NCBI GenBank assembly: GCA_016868315.1 | Contig: VGHE01000005.1 | Span: 62,001 to 126,000, forward strand | Length of the DNA stretch: 64,000 nt | Direction: 5' to 3' | From: Betaproteobacteria bacterium | GTDB taxonomy: Bacteria > Bdellovibrionota_B > Oligoflexia > Silvanigrellales > Silvanigrellaceae | Position numbers and translations under genes: made by a program | Shown: positions 52,362-60,653 of the stretch, in pieces | Layout: each line of letters begins with the position of its first letter | Position numbering within the stretch: position 1 is the first letter of the stretch | Notes under the pieces: generated by a model | Seen by the model: only the letters and a program-made list of their open reading frames with translations | What the model was told of the DNA's origin: nothing | Database searches by the model: none

Positions 52362-53297
52362 GTGTTTGATCAAGCTTCAACGTTACGACGCCTTATGGAA
52401 GAAGCCCGCACGCCCCAGAGCAGCGGAGCATCAGCCTACAACAATGTCGCAGGTGTCACCGGCAAAATTTCTCCGGCACCCCGTGTTCTCACAGTCACCG
52501 GCGGAAAAGGTGGTGTTGGCAAAACTTTGACCACTGCAAACCTTGGGCTGTGTTTCGTCCGGGAAGGGATGCGAACATTGGTGATAGACGGTGATTTTGG
52601 TCTCGCCAACCTGGATGTGCTTCTGAATGTTCGAGCTGACTCGACACTCGAAGATGTTCTCGTGGGTGAACGCGAGCTCAAAGACGTCATCGTCACTGGC
52701 CCGGAGGGACTTCGTCTGATTCCGGCCTCCAGCGGTATGCCTCGAGTGAGTGAGTTGGGACAGATGCAAAAGTTGGTTTTGCTAGACCAAATAGAAAGCA
52801 TCCAGGACGACTTTGACGTCGTTCTGATCGACACGCCCGCAGGCGTGTCCAAAAACGTCCAGTACTGGGCTGCCAGTGCATCAGAAGTTCTTTTGGTTGC
52901 TACGCCCGAGCCAACAAGCCTAGCCGATGCTTATGCCACCATGAAGGTTCTCTCCCAAACAAATCATGAAACCTGCTTCAAACTGATCGTCAATATGGCC
53001 AAGAGCGACGACGAAGCACTGCGTGTGTTTGAGCGACTGAGCTCGGTGGCAAATGAATACCTAAACGTCAGACTCGATTATGTGGGAATGGTGCCGCTGT
53101 GCGACTCAGTGCGCAATTCGGTGCGCGAACGTACGCCATACGTTCAGCGTTATCCATTTTCACCTGCATCCCGTGGACTGAGGGGCATCGCTCGTGAAGT
53201 CCTGTTCAACAACAATGCGCCGCAACCCAAAGGAACGATGCAGTTCTTCTGGAAGCGCCTGGTTGCTGGACAAAACGTTGAAACATTTGGTCGTTGA
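52362..53297 (+). CDS. flhG: Flagellar number regulator FlhG (MinD-like ATPase)
   Basis: 311 residues. Deviant Walker A VTGGKGGVGKTLTTANLG, DGDFGLANLDVLLN, and DTPAGV motifs of the ParA/MinD family; N-terminal FDQASTLRRLME matches the FlhG segment that stimulates FlhF (it contains the usual Gln-Ala-xx-Leu-Arg). FlhG limits flagellar number. The likely start is GTG 52362 with GGGAGTGAG upstream. Confidence 0.95.
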   Translation: MFDQASTLRRLMEEARTPQSSGASAYNNVAGVTGKISPAPRVLTVTGGKGGVGKTLTTANLGLCFVREGMRTLVIDGDFGLANLDVLLNVRADSTLEDVLVGERELKDVIVTGPEGLRLIPASSGMPRVSELGQMQKLVLLDQIESIQDDFDVVLIDTPAGVSKNVQYWAASASEVLLVATPEPTSLADAYATMKVLSQTNHETCFKLIVNMAKSDDEALRVFERLSSVANEYLNVRLDYVGMVPLCDSVRNSVRERTPYVQRYPFSPASRGLRGIAREVLFNNNAPQPKGTMQFFWKRLVAGQNVETFGR

Positions 53298-53316
53298 TTC
53301 CTGAAGAGGTGTATCT

Positions 53317-54210
53317 ATGAGCACGGGCAGCGCAGCGAAAAAGCAACCGGTTCAGGAAAAAACAACAGCAAAAGGCACGCCTGCCGGTACCGAGGCGAAG
53401 ACCTCGCGATATGCCAGCGAGAGCGGTGAGAATGCTGCCCGTAAAACTGCTGCAGCAAAGAAGCAGGCCACAATTCAGCAGCGTGCACAGAATTCAGCAA
53501 CTGATCCGATGCGCAATCAGGTCATCATGGACTATGCGCCTCTCATCAAATACATCGCCCAGAAGATTGCGGCACGCCTACCCTCGAATATCGATCTTGA
53601 CGATCTTTTTTCTGCTGGCGTGATTGGTCTTATGGATGCAATCGACAAGTATGACCCAGGGCGTGACAACAAGTTCAAGACCTATGCAGAATTCCGCATC
53701 CGCGGTGCAATTCTCGATGAGCTCCGCAATCAAGACTGGGTTCCACGCTCGGTGCGTGAAACGAACAAACGGGAAGAGCGCGCCCGCTATGAGCTCGAGC
53801 AGGAACTCAAACGTCCACCAGAGGACAAAGAGGTTGCTGATCGTTTGCAAATGCCCCTCGAGGAGTTCCACGCCAAATCCGGACGCACGCGTGTTTCCAT
53901 GCTCAGCCTCGAAGAGCTCGGCGGTGTTCACTCCGGCGATAAAAAGTCACTGCTTGAGTGTCTCGAAAACCCGAACTCTAAAAATCCATTCATGATGCTC
54001 AAGCAAAAGGGTGTTCGAGATATTATTTTGAAGACCGTTGAGGAGCTTCCAGAAAAGCAGAAGCTTGTATTGAGCCTCTACTACTATGAGGATCTTAACC
54101 TCAAGGAAATTGGAAAGATTCTCGACGTAACTGAGTCGCGAGTCTCACAGCTTCACACTCAAGCTGTTTCAAAAATGCGCGCAAAACTCAAAAATCTCTT
54201 GCAAGAATAA
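53317..54210 (+). CDS. fliA: RNA polymerase sigma-28 factor FliA
   Basis: 297 residues. An Ala/Lys/Thr-rich N-terminal extension of about 65 residues precedes the sigma core: YAPLIKYIAQKIAARLPSNIDLDDLFSAGVIGLMDAIDKYDP (region 2), FKTYAEFRIRGAILDELRNQDWVPRSVRE (region 2/3) and LSLYYYEDLNLKEIGKILDVTESRVSQLH (region 4). It directs late flagellar promoters. Its location directly after flhG is common in polar flagellates. Confidence 0.96.
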   Translation: MSTGSAAKKQPVQEKTTAKGTPAGTEAKTSRYASESGENAARKTAAAKKQATIQQRAQNSATDPMRNQVIMDYAPLIKYIAQKIAARLPSNIDLDDLFSAGVIGLMDAIDKYDPGRDNKFKTYAEFRIRGAILDELRNQDWVPRSVRETNKREERARYELEQELKRPPEDKEVADRLQMPLEEFHAKSGRTRVSMLSLEELGGVHSGDKKSLLECLENPNSKNPFMMLKQKGVRDIILKTVEELPEKQKLVLSLYYYEDLNLKEIGKILDVTESRVSQLHTQAVSKMRAKLKNLLQE

Positions 54211-54225
54211 ACGGAGTTTTCTGTC

Positions 54226-54621
54226 ATGCCAATGCCACCAAACGATATTAAGATTCTTGTGGTCGACGATTTTCCTACCATGCGGAAGATTGTGCGTCAG
54301 GTTCTCCGTCAGCTTGGATACGAGAACGTGCAAGAAGCCGAAGATGGTCGTGCCGCTCTTGAGCACTTACGCCAGAAGGGCAACATCGAATTCGTTATTT
54401 CCGACTGGAACATGCCTAACATGACGGGCATCGAGCTACTCAAAGCAGTTCGAGCAGAACCCGCATTTAAGACCCTTCCCTTTCTTATGGTCACTGCCGA
54501 GGCCGACAAAGAAAGCATTGTTGAAGCGGTCAAATCGGGCGTCAGCAGCTATATTGTTAAGCCTTTCAATTCGGCAACATTGAGAGAAAAAATCGAGAAG
54601 ATTTTCGCAAACCGGAGGTAA
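54226..54621 (+). CDS. cheY: CheY-type single-domain response regulator
   Basis: 131 residues, receiver domain only. Acidic pair Asp14/15 (LVVDDF), phospho-acceptor Asp60 ([10 protein letters not shown]), Thr90 (VTAEA) and Lys112 (VKPF) are all present. The WNMPNM-G block is characteristic of the chemotaxis CheY that binds FliM. Lies 15 bases after fliA and three before the next gene. The cognate kinase is not in the window. Confidence 0.96.
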   Translation: MPMPPNDIKILVVDDFPTMRKIVRQVLRQLGYENVQEAEDGRAALEHLRQKGNIEFVISDWNMPNMTGIELLKAVRAEPAFKTLPFLMVTAEADKESIVEAVKSGVSSYIVKPFNSATLREKIEKIFANRR

Positions 54622-54624
54622 CTC

Positions 54625-55110
54625 ATGACAGGCCCACTGACTTCTTTTGATGAGCTCCATGGTGACCAGGAAGAGTCCTCCAACAACGGTGGCAAGCTCT
54701 CTACGCTCGAGCTGCTTTCCTCACTGCGCTTGCGCCTCGTTTCGAAGAAAATTCCGCTGCGCTATTGCAAATTCAACATCACCAACACAGTCAACAAGAT
54801 GCTTCAAGGCGAGACACTGAGTGTTGCTCCCGATGGTGCCACGTTCTACTCGAGCCTGACCTATGACCCGGGTTGCTTAATGCGCTTGCTGGTTGAGGTT
54901 CCTGACTACTGGGCTCGCAAATCAAAGCATGTGGATTACCGCCACACTGAGGCACCGTCTTCGTTCCAGATGCTCTGCCGGGTCGTGACTTGCGAAGATG
55001 TGGGTAAACGCCCAAACCGCTACCTCATCACAGTACAGACAGTGAACATCGACCCCATCGATGGCAAGGTTCTGGCTGATTACCTTGGCGTGGGAGCTGG
55101 CGCAGCGTGA
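54625..55110 (+). CDS. Hypothetical protein, possibly atypical PilZ-like
   Basis: 161 residues, soluble. RYCKFNITNTVNKMLQGETLSVAPDGATFYS and the later LMRLLVEVPDYWARK, QMLCRVVTCEDV, LITVQTVNIDP strand run, ending KVLADYL, resemble a PilZ barrel in order of strands, but RxxxR and D/NxSxxG are absent, so c-di-GMP binding is unlikely. Its place between cheY and a DUF2802 protein, with a stop overlapping the next start, suggests a flagellar or chemotaxis role. No firm family assignment. Confidence 0.55.
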   Translation: MTGPLTSFDELHGDQEESSNNGGKLSTLELLSSLRLRLVSKKIPLRYCKFNITNTVNKMLQGETLSVAPDGATFYSSLTYDPGCLMRLLVEVPDYWARKSKHVDYRHTEAPSSFQMLCRVVTCEDVGKRPNRYLITVQTVNIDPIDGKVLADYLGVGAGAA

Positions 55111-55715
55111 ATACTATCGTCATTCTCTCCATCTTTGGTTTCGTCTTTCTCATGCTGGAAGCGCTCTTTTTCATGAGTTGCTTTCGCTGGCTCTCCAATG
55201 GAAAAAAGATTCGAGAGCGTGAGTTCATGCGTCTCGATCAAGAGCGCAGCGAACTCGTTGAACTGCAGCAATCGGTTTCCATGGAGTTGGCGCAGGCCAA
55301 AAAAATCTCCGAGGAAACGCTCTCTAAGCTCAAAAGAGTGGGTGCTGATGCCCATGCCGAGTGGACCGAAATGACCCACAAGTGTGAGAGTCTGCTCAAA
55401 GAGCTCGAGGACAAGTCCCGTGAGTTAACAGAAACCTCAATCAGCCACGTGAATCGGCAGCGGATGCAGTTGGAGAAATCGGTTCAGATCGCATCACAAA
55501 CGTCATCTGAACTCGTAGAATCCACCAATAATGCCAAGAGACTTCTTCGATTCCTTGATGAAAACGTTCCCTCCGATGAAATCCTCAAAGAGCTGCAGGC
55601 AGAGAAATACGCCGAAGCGCGACGCCTCATCCAGGAAGGCAAGGAACTCGGCACCATCTGCCGGAAACTTGGCTTGTCACAGAGTGAGGTTCAGTTACTC
55701 TCCTACATGGGGTAA
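55107..55715 (+). CDS. DUF2802-type membrane-anchored coiled-coil protein
   Basis: 202 residues. One N-terminal membrane segment (about 3-25), a long coiled coil (about 40-150) and a C-terminal helix-turn-helix-like segment EARRLIQEGKELGTICRKLGLSQSEVQLLS, the DUF2802 pattern seen in flagellar clusters of polar flagellates. The role is not established; position suggests a link with flagellar assembly or chemotaxis. ATGA overlap with the previous gene. Confidence 0.75.
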   Translation: MNTIVILSIFGFVFLMLEALFFMSCFRWLSNGKKIREREFMRLDQERSELVELQQSVSMELAQAKKISEETLSKLKRVGADAHAEWTEMTHKCESLLKELEDKSRELTETSISHVNRQRMQLEKSVQIASQTSSELVESTNNAKRLLRFLDENVPSDEILKELQAEKYAEARRLIQEGKELGTICRKLGLSQSEVQLLSYMG

Positions 55716-55735
55716 GACTCTGGAGAGTCATTTCA

Positions 55736-56917
55736 ATGCTTTCTACTTTTTTTCGTTGCATCTCTACTTCTCTACTCGCGGCAATCGTCCCTTTGTGTTC
55801 GCTGGCGAGCGACCTGCCACAGGTCTACACAAAAAACACAGAGAAACTCGTGAGAGGCAACGCTCCCCTACCGCTTGTGCTGCAGGTCGGTCTCGATGCC
55901 GGAATGCTCGATCACACAACAACCATCACACGCGAGGGACCATTCTCGGGAACGTCGTTTGCGGGAAAAACCCTTGCGTCTTTCCTTCTCGAAGACTGGA
56001 TTCTTGAAGCAGGGCTGGGCTGGAGTTACTCAGCTCTTTACGGCAAAACCAGAAGCGAAAGTCCAACTGATCCGGAGCTCGGCCACCGGGTTTACACACA
56101 AGCAGCCTTTGCCGAGGCAGGAGTGCGCTTTCGTCTCACGCCGCGAGTGAGCCTAGGCTTGATTGTGCAAGATTACTTTGGCACAGATCTGACCCTCAGC
56201 CAGCGACAAGGTCTTGTCAACAATATGCTCCTTGGCGGAGGAATGTTTGCAATCGACCTGCTTAAAGAGTCGGGCATCTTTCGTTTGGGCGCGTTTCTGC
56301 TGGCAGAGCTCCCCGACAACAAGCGCAAAGTCATTAACTATGGCGCATCTCTTCAGTTTGGGATCCCGCTCAGGAACTACGATGTCCTGATGCGCAAGAC
56401 CGATGTCTACGTGCGAAGAGAGCGTGTGCAAAAGGTTGAAGTTCCAAAAATCATAACGAAGACCATTGTGCGAGACTTGACCAAATACTCGCTGCCTCTT
56501 GAAAGCTTTAGGTTCCTCAAGAATCAAACAGCCTTGAACCCAGAAGACCAAGAGTTCGTTTACGAATTAGGCCAGACACTCAAACAGACCTCTCAGCACT
56601 ACAAACTTGTGACAGTTGAAGTGTCCGTTCCGGATTCAGGTGATTCACGGCGCGACCAACGCCTCAGCGAGATCCGCGCGCTTTCGATTCGCAATGCCAT
56701 AGTCAGTGCAGGACTCATGCCCGCACAGCGTCTGCTTGCTCGTGGCGAAGGCAGCAGGAACGGTGGTTCGGAGACGAGCCCGGGTGCTCTTTCAAGCACT
56801 TTTGTTGATCTGTCTTTCCTTGGGCTCACCAACCCCGATGCCGTTGCTGACGCGCTCAATCAACTTCTGAAGAGAAGAACGACTCCGGACACATGCCGAG
56901 GCGACCGATGCAAATAA
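55736..56917 (+). CDS. Outer-membrane protein with degenerate OmpA-like domain
   Basis: 393 residues. Signal peptide, a barrel-like region to about 235 with alternating strands, the linker VQKVEVPKIITKTIVRDL, then a C-terminal region like OmpA (LVTVEVSVPDSGDSRRDQRLSEIRALSIRN) in which the Asp and Arg that bind diaminopimelate are kept but GHTD is changed to SVPD and the final RRVEL strand is lost. Probably links outer membrane to wall weakly or not at all. Overlaps the intact OmpA gene downstream by 10 bases. The upstream hairpin GACTCT-GG-AGAGTC contains the ribosome site. Confidence 0.75.
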   Translation: MLSTFFRCISTSLLAAIVPLCSLASDLPQVYTKNTEKLVRGNAPLPLVLQVGLDAGMLDHTTTITREGPFSGTSFAGKTLASFLLEDWILEAGLGWSYSALYGKTRSESPTDPELGHRVYTQAAFAEAGVRFRLTPRVSLGLIVQDYFGTDLTLSQRQGLVNNMLLGGGMFAIDLLKESGIFRLGAFLLAELPDNKRKVINYGASLQFGIPLRNYDVLMRKTDVYVRRERVQKVEVPKIITKTIVRDLTKYSLPLESFRFLKNQTALNPEDQEFVYELGQTLKQTSQHYKLVTVEVSVPDSGDSRRDQRLSEIRALSIRNAIVSAGLMPAQRLLARGEGSRNGGSETSPGALSSTFVDLSFLGLTNPDAVADALNQLLKRRTTPDTCRGDRCK

Positions 56918-58116
56918 CAAGATCGTTTGTGCATAAAGTCTCCTTCGCCCAACTGTTGATTGTATTGTCGAGCTCGCAGGCTATCGCCTCAACCTCTATT
57001 AGCCAATCGAAGAGCGTGCGCACCAGCGCCGACACAACACGCCCGAGTGGGTATGGTCTTGATCTCTTTGTCGGCGCTGACGGCGCACTTGTAAGCACGA
57101 CTCCTGACAGTGACGAAGAAAGTCCAAAAACAGGGAGTCTCTATGGCGGCAAAGCAGCACTGACACTCACCAACCTCGATTTAGAAATAGAAACTGGCGG
57201 CGGCTACTACAAAACACGACTCCTGGGTGATGCTGATATTGTTGAGGGTCCCACCCCCGACACCAAGGTGCGTCTGGAAAATGTAAAAATTTTCACCGAT
57301 ACCGGTCTGGTTGAAATCTCGGCTCGCCTCCGTCTCAACGAACCTTCAGCAGACAATGCCGTTTGGTCTGCAGGGCCTGTCGCCAAAGCGTTCTTGGGCA
57401 CAAATGCCTCGTTTGGCCCAGACTCTTTGAAGACCTATCGTTCGGGAATTTTCATCGGAGGACAGGTTGCTCTCACATTCGGGTCGACTTGGAAACCCAG
57501 GCTCATTCTCGAATACAATACCGACATCAATCTCTACGAACGTCAGGTTCATATCGCGCTTCTCAGCCTGCAGTTCGGTCGCAGCCTTTTCACCCCAAAG
57601 ACCATAGTTAAAGACGTACGCACGCAAGTAACGGACGAAACAGTCAAGAAGGTCACGGTCGAAAAGCCTGTTGAAAAACAGATCATCAAAGAGAATGTGC
57701 GTTTCCTGCTCGATTCCGAAACGGTCAATTTCGAAACAGACAAAGCAGTTCTGCTGTCTCGCTCAGAAACTTTTCTGCGCGAATTGGGACGAATGCTTGC
57801 CCAGTATCCCGACCGCTGGAACCAGCTAACTGTGGAGGGGCATACCGATATCCGCGGCAGTGCAGATCGCAACAACCGTCTTTCGCTCGCAAGAGCCAAC
57901 TCCGTGCGCGAGGCGCTCGTGAAAGCAGGCGTGGCTCAAAACAGAATCCGAGCCGTTGGATTTGGATTCAATCGCCCATTGGATCCGGCCAACAATGAAG
58001 TTGCCTGGGCGCGGAACAGACGGGTCGAGCTCAGTTTTGAAGGCGTACGGGATGCACGCTGGCTGCGGGAGGTCTTGCAAAAACTCAAGGTCGCCGTCGG
58101 TTCATTGCCCCGCTGA
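56908..58116 (+). CDS. OmpA-family outer-membrane protein
   Basis: 402 residues. Signal peptide (cleavage near AIAS), a beta-rich region to about 240, a linker with KTIVKDVR and VEKPVEKQI, and an intact C-terminal OmpA domain: VEGHTDIRGSADRNNRLSLARANSVREAL and NRRVELSFEG, with the peptidoglycan-binding Asp and Arg. Similar layout to the preceding gene, so they are probably paralogues. ATG 56908 has GAGG six bases upstream. They follow the flagellar genes directly, so a function in flagellar sheath or envelope anchoring is possible but unproven. Confidence 0.88.
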   Translation: MQITRSFVHKVSFAQLLIVLSSSQAIASTSISQSKSVRTSADTTRPSGYGLDLFVGADGALVSTTPDSDEESPKTGSLYGGKAALTLTNLDLEIETGGGYYKTRLLGDADIVEGPTPDTKVRLENVKIFTDTGLVEISARLRLNEPSADNAVWSAGPVAKAFLGTNASFGPDSLKTYRSGIFIGGQVALTFGSTWKPRLILEYNTDINLYERQVHIALLSLQFGRSLFTPKTIVKDVRTQVTDETVKKVTVEKPVEKQIIKENVRFLLDSETVNFETDKAVLLSRSETFLRELGRMLAQYPDRWNQLTVEGHTDIRGSADRNNRLSLARANSVREALVKAGVAQNRIRAVGFGFNRPLDPANNEVAWARNRRVELSFEGVRDARWLREVLQKLKVAVGSLPR

Positions 58117-58623
58117 CATCTGAACACCTGCGCTCAGAAACTCCTTGGCTCGGCCCACAATCCAGAACGGACGACCTTTGCGGTAGTTCCGCTGATCACC
58201 AATGATCCGGTCGGCAGCACTCCGCTTTTCGACATCGCTGAACTTGGCTGAGCTCAACACAATACGCAAAGCGTGGTCGCGCACGACCAATGCGTCGTCC
58301 GCAATCGCACTCTCCAAAACACGTCGGCACTGATCCATCGAAAGGATGCCACAAACGTAATTGACGCAAGCAGTGCGCCCTATCCAACTGAGCGATTGGA
58401 AAAAGTCAGGCGAGACCAGGGAGGCACGTTGCCCCAAGGAGTCGAGTTGCTCGAGGCGGCCTAGCACCTGGTAGTACTCGGATTCAGAGCCAATTGATGG
58501 CATTTCAAGAGGCTTGAGCTTGTTCGGCGCAGAGGACTGGGCTGCGAACACCTCAAAAGGCTTCAGGAAAACCAAAAACCCCAGCGCAACAGTCAGAACA
58601 ACGGGAGAAAGAGCCGCCCTCAT
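58102..58623 (-). CDS. Small exported protein of unknown function
   Basis: 173 residues with a Sec signal peptide (cleavage near VFAA). The C-terminal half is helical, with ALVVRDHALRIVL like one HEAT-type repeat. The ATG at 58623 has GGAGG six bases upstream; longer readings to 58707 lack a comparable site. It converges with the OmpA gene, overlapping by 15 bases. No family recognised. Confidence 0.65.
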   Translation of the reverse strand: MRAALSPVVLTVALGFLVFLKPFEVFAAQSSAPNKLKPLEMPSIGSESEYYQVLGRLEQLDSLGQRASLVSPDFFQSLSWIGRTACVNYVCGILSMDQCRRVLESAIADDALVVRDHALRIVLSSAKFSDVEKRSAADRIIGDQRNYRKGRPFWIVGRAKEFLSAGVQMSAGQ

Positions 58624-58714
58624 ACAGATCCTCCGATGCCCCATTTTCATCAAAACTGACCTCTCTGACCAGCCGCGCTGAGCTGAATTAATCAGCAGCG
58701 CAACCAACTGTAAT

Positions 58715-58720
58715 TTTATA
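58715..58720 (-). promoter_or_regulatory. Candidate -10 element in an AT-rich divergent region
   Basis: On the minus strand TATAAA sits in a strongly AT-rich block (58720-58750), about 92 bases before the ATG at 58623. A clear -35 is lacking; the AT tract may act as an UP-like or curved element shared with the plus-strand gene at 58829. Confidence 0.35.
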
Positions 58721-58828
58721 GCAAATTCAAATTAAATTAAATTTAAACAAAACACCGTCAAGTTCGCGTCGGGAGCTTCCGATGACTCCTGTGATTTTAG
58801 AGTTTCGAAAAAACGGAGGAAAAAGGCA

Positions 58829-59392
58829 ATGGGTGCGGCGGTTAACGAAAGGATTTGGTTCTACTATGCCAAGGAAGTGCAAGTCGGCCCGATGACTGAG
58901 ACTGAGCTCAAAGCTGCGATTGCAGAGGGCACAGTTCAATCCACCGACTACGTTTACCGCGAGGGGTTCGCCGACTGGAAGACACTCTCGGACGTGGGTG
59001 AATTACTGCCCCCAGTCAAGTCACACTTGATTGCTGTTCCGGCTGCACCTGCAGCACAAGAACCGCTTTCCCGGCGCGCACCGCGCGCTCAAATGCAGGA
59101 ACTTGTCGTGGCACACAACGATAGCCACGTCGCGACAGGACATATCCGCAATATCTCCATTTCGGGAATTTATTTCGAAACAGAGGATGCGGTTTTTCAG
59201 CTCAACGACGAAGTGAAATTGACCCTCAAAGAAGGAAAAGGTTTGGGCAAGCCAATGCACCTGAAAGCTGTGGTGGTTCGCCAGGCAAGAGAGAATGGCT
59301 TGCATATCGGTTACGGGCTCGAACTGCGCGGTCTCGATGAAGCTTCACGCAGTCGCATTCTTGAATACGTGAAGCGGAACCAATCAGCCTGA
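58829..59392 (+). CDS. GYF_2-PilZ two-domain protein
   Basis: 187 residues. The N-terminal GYF_2 (DUF4339) domain WFYYAKEVQVGPMTETELKA...DWKTLSDV covers about 9-60; a Pro/Ala linker follows; then PilZ from about 80 with RRAPR (RxxxR) and NISISG (N-x-S-x-x-G). GYF_2 domains bind proline-rich peptides or act as adaptors; PilZ binds c-di-GMP, so it likely connects c-di-GMP to a partner protein. It starts after AACGGAGGAAAAAGGCA and the next gene follows 24 bases later, so the next protein may be that partner. Confidence 0.85.
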   Translation: MGAAVNERIWFYYAKEVQVGPMTETELKAAIAEGTVQSTDYVYREGFADWKTLSDVGELLPPVKSHLIAVPAAPAAQEPLSRRAPRAQMQELVVAHNDSHVATGHIRNISISGIYFETEDAVFQLNDEVKLTLKEGKGLGKPMHLKAVVVRQARENGLHIGYGLELRGLDEASRSRILEYVKRNQSA

Positions 59393-59416
59393 GGCAGTGC
59401 CCGAAGGGAGGAGAAC

Positions 59417-60646
59417 ATGTCCCATCATCTGAGAGAACTCGAACCAGAACAGGCACTGTCTGTTGCGCTCGCAGAAATCGACGGCGGTACAACCCAACAG
59501 CTGCATGCAAACGACACTCATAAGTTGAATTTTCAGCGCGGATTCAAATTCTCTTCGCAAGATGCACGGGAGCAAATTGTAACCCATGCAGCACAGCGTC
59601 TCCGCGCTCTGCACGAATCTCAAAAACATCTCGAAGGCCCGATTTGGCTCGTTGCTGCGGGGCTGTCGCACGAGAAAGACTGGGACACAAGTTTGGTTTT
59701 TCTGAGGTCATTGCTAAGTGTCTCCCAGGACGCTGACTTCTATAAAGAAGTTGCCATGGCCATGTTGCATCTTTCCGACGTTGAGCTCACAGATCACAAA
59801 GGCAAAACACCAATTGGCCAAACCATTCTCGTACTCGTGACAGAATTTGGACTTATGGTTGCTGAGAATTCGGGAAAGAGCGGACTTGACCCACAAGGTG
59901 CTGCGCGTGTTGTTGAATACATAACCACCAGCCTCCTTGCACGCAGCAACGTCAACAACAACGCTATTCGCGTTTCGTTGTTGCACTACTTATCCAAATG
60001 TCCGCTGAACACAAATACAAGCAGTCAGCTGAATCGAGTGATCAGCCGCTTCGGACAGAGCTTTCTCGACGACATGTTGAATGCATTCTTCGAGCAAAAG
60101 AGACGCGGTACCGCTGCGTTTTTCTTCTTGGCTGACCATCTCAGCACATTCTTCACAGCCGCACCTGCACTCGCTGAAATGAGTCACAGCGTGCTTCGGC
60201 ATTACATGCTCAAGCACCCCGACGAATTTCCGAGTTTCATGGCATCCTATTCAGACTGGGTATCGCGTGAGCGTTTGACTTTGTCTATCACAGCGAATCA
60301 CCTGGCATTGCTCATTAAGGCTGCCGCCGATGTCTCCCAGAAGCAGCTTGCTGAAAATCTGTGTGCTGTGCTTCAGAAGCATCTCAAACTCTTTGGCGAG
60401 GTCTCCAAGGAGCTGCTTGATGATGAACTGCAGAAAGTCGAAGGCATCCTTCTTGGCAACAAACAAAGCAAAAACATGATTATTGAAGACATCCTTGCAA
60501 GCCTTCAAACGCTGCGCCCAGACGCAAAGAAACAGGCTCGTTTGGTACCCTTGGCAAAGCTCAAGAAGATCAAAGAAAACGTAAAACCGGCAAAGGTTGG
60601 TACAAAGCCCACACCTCTCGAATCGATGTTGTCATTGGCGTCTTAA
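59417..60646 (+). CDS. Hypothetical helical protein, probable partner of the GYF_2-PilZ protein
   Basis: 409 residues, soluble and mostly helical, no signal peptide or membrane segment. The middle part repeats patterns of 30-40 residues (RVSLLHYLSKCP, LNRVISRFGQSF, LADHLSTFF) that recall TPR/ARM-like solenoids, but none is convincing. The C-terminus is Lys-rich (KLKKIKENVKPAK). Good ribosome site (GGAGGAGAAC). Cotranscribed with the GYF_2-PilZ gene; role unknown, c-di-GMP linkage is inferred from this. Confidence 0.6.
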   Translation: MSHHLRELEPEQALSVALAEIDGGTTQQLHANDTHKLNFQRGFKFSSQDAREQIVTHAAQRLRALHESQKHLEGPIWLVAAGLSHEKDWDTSLVFLRSLLSVSQDADFYKEVAMAMLHLSDVELTDHKGKTPIGQTILVLVTEFGLMVAENSGKSGLDPQGAARVVEYITTSLLARSNVNNNAIRVSLLHYLSKCPLNTNTSSQLNRVISRFGQSFLDDMLNAFFEQKRRGTAAFFFLADHLSTFFTAAPALAEMSHSVLRHYMLKHPDEFPSFMASYSDWVSRERLTLSITANHLALLIKAAADVSQKQLAENLCAVLQKHLKLFGEVSKELLDDELQKVEGILLGNKQSKNMIIEDILASLQTLRPDAKKQARLVPLAKLKKIKENVKPAKVGTKPTPLESMLSLAS

Positions 60647-60653
60647 AATTCAC

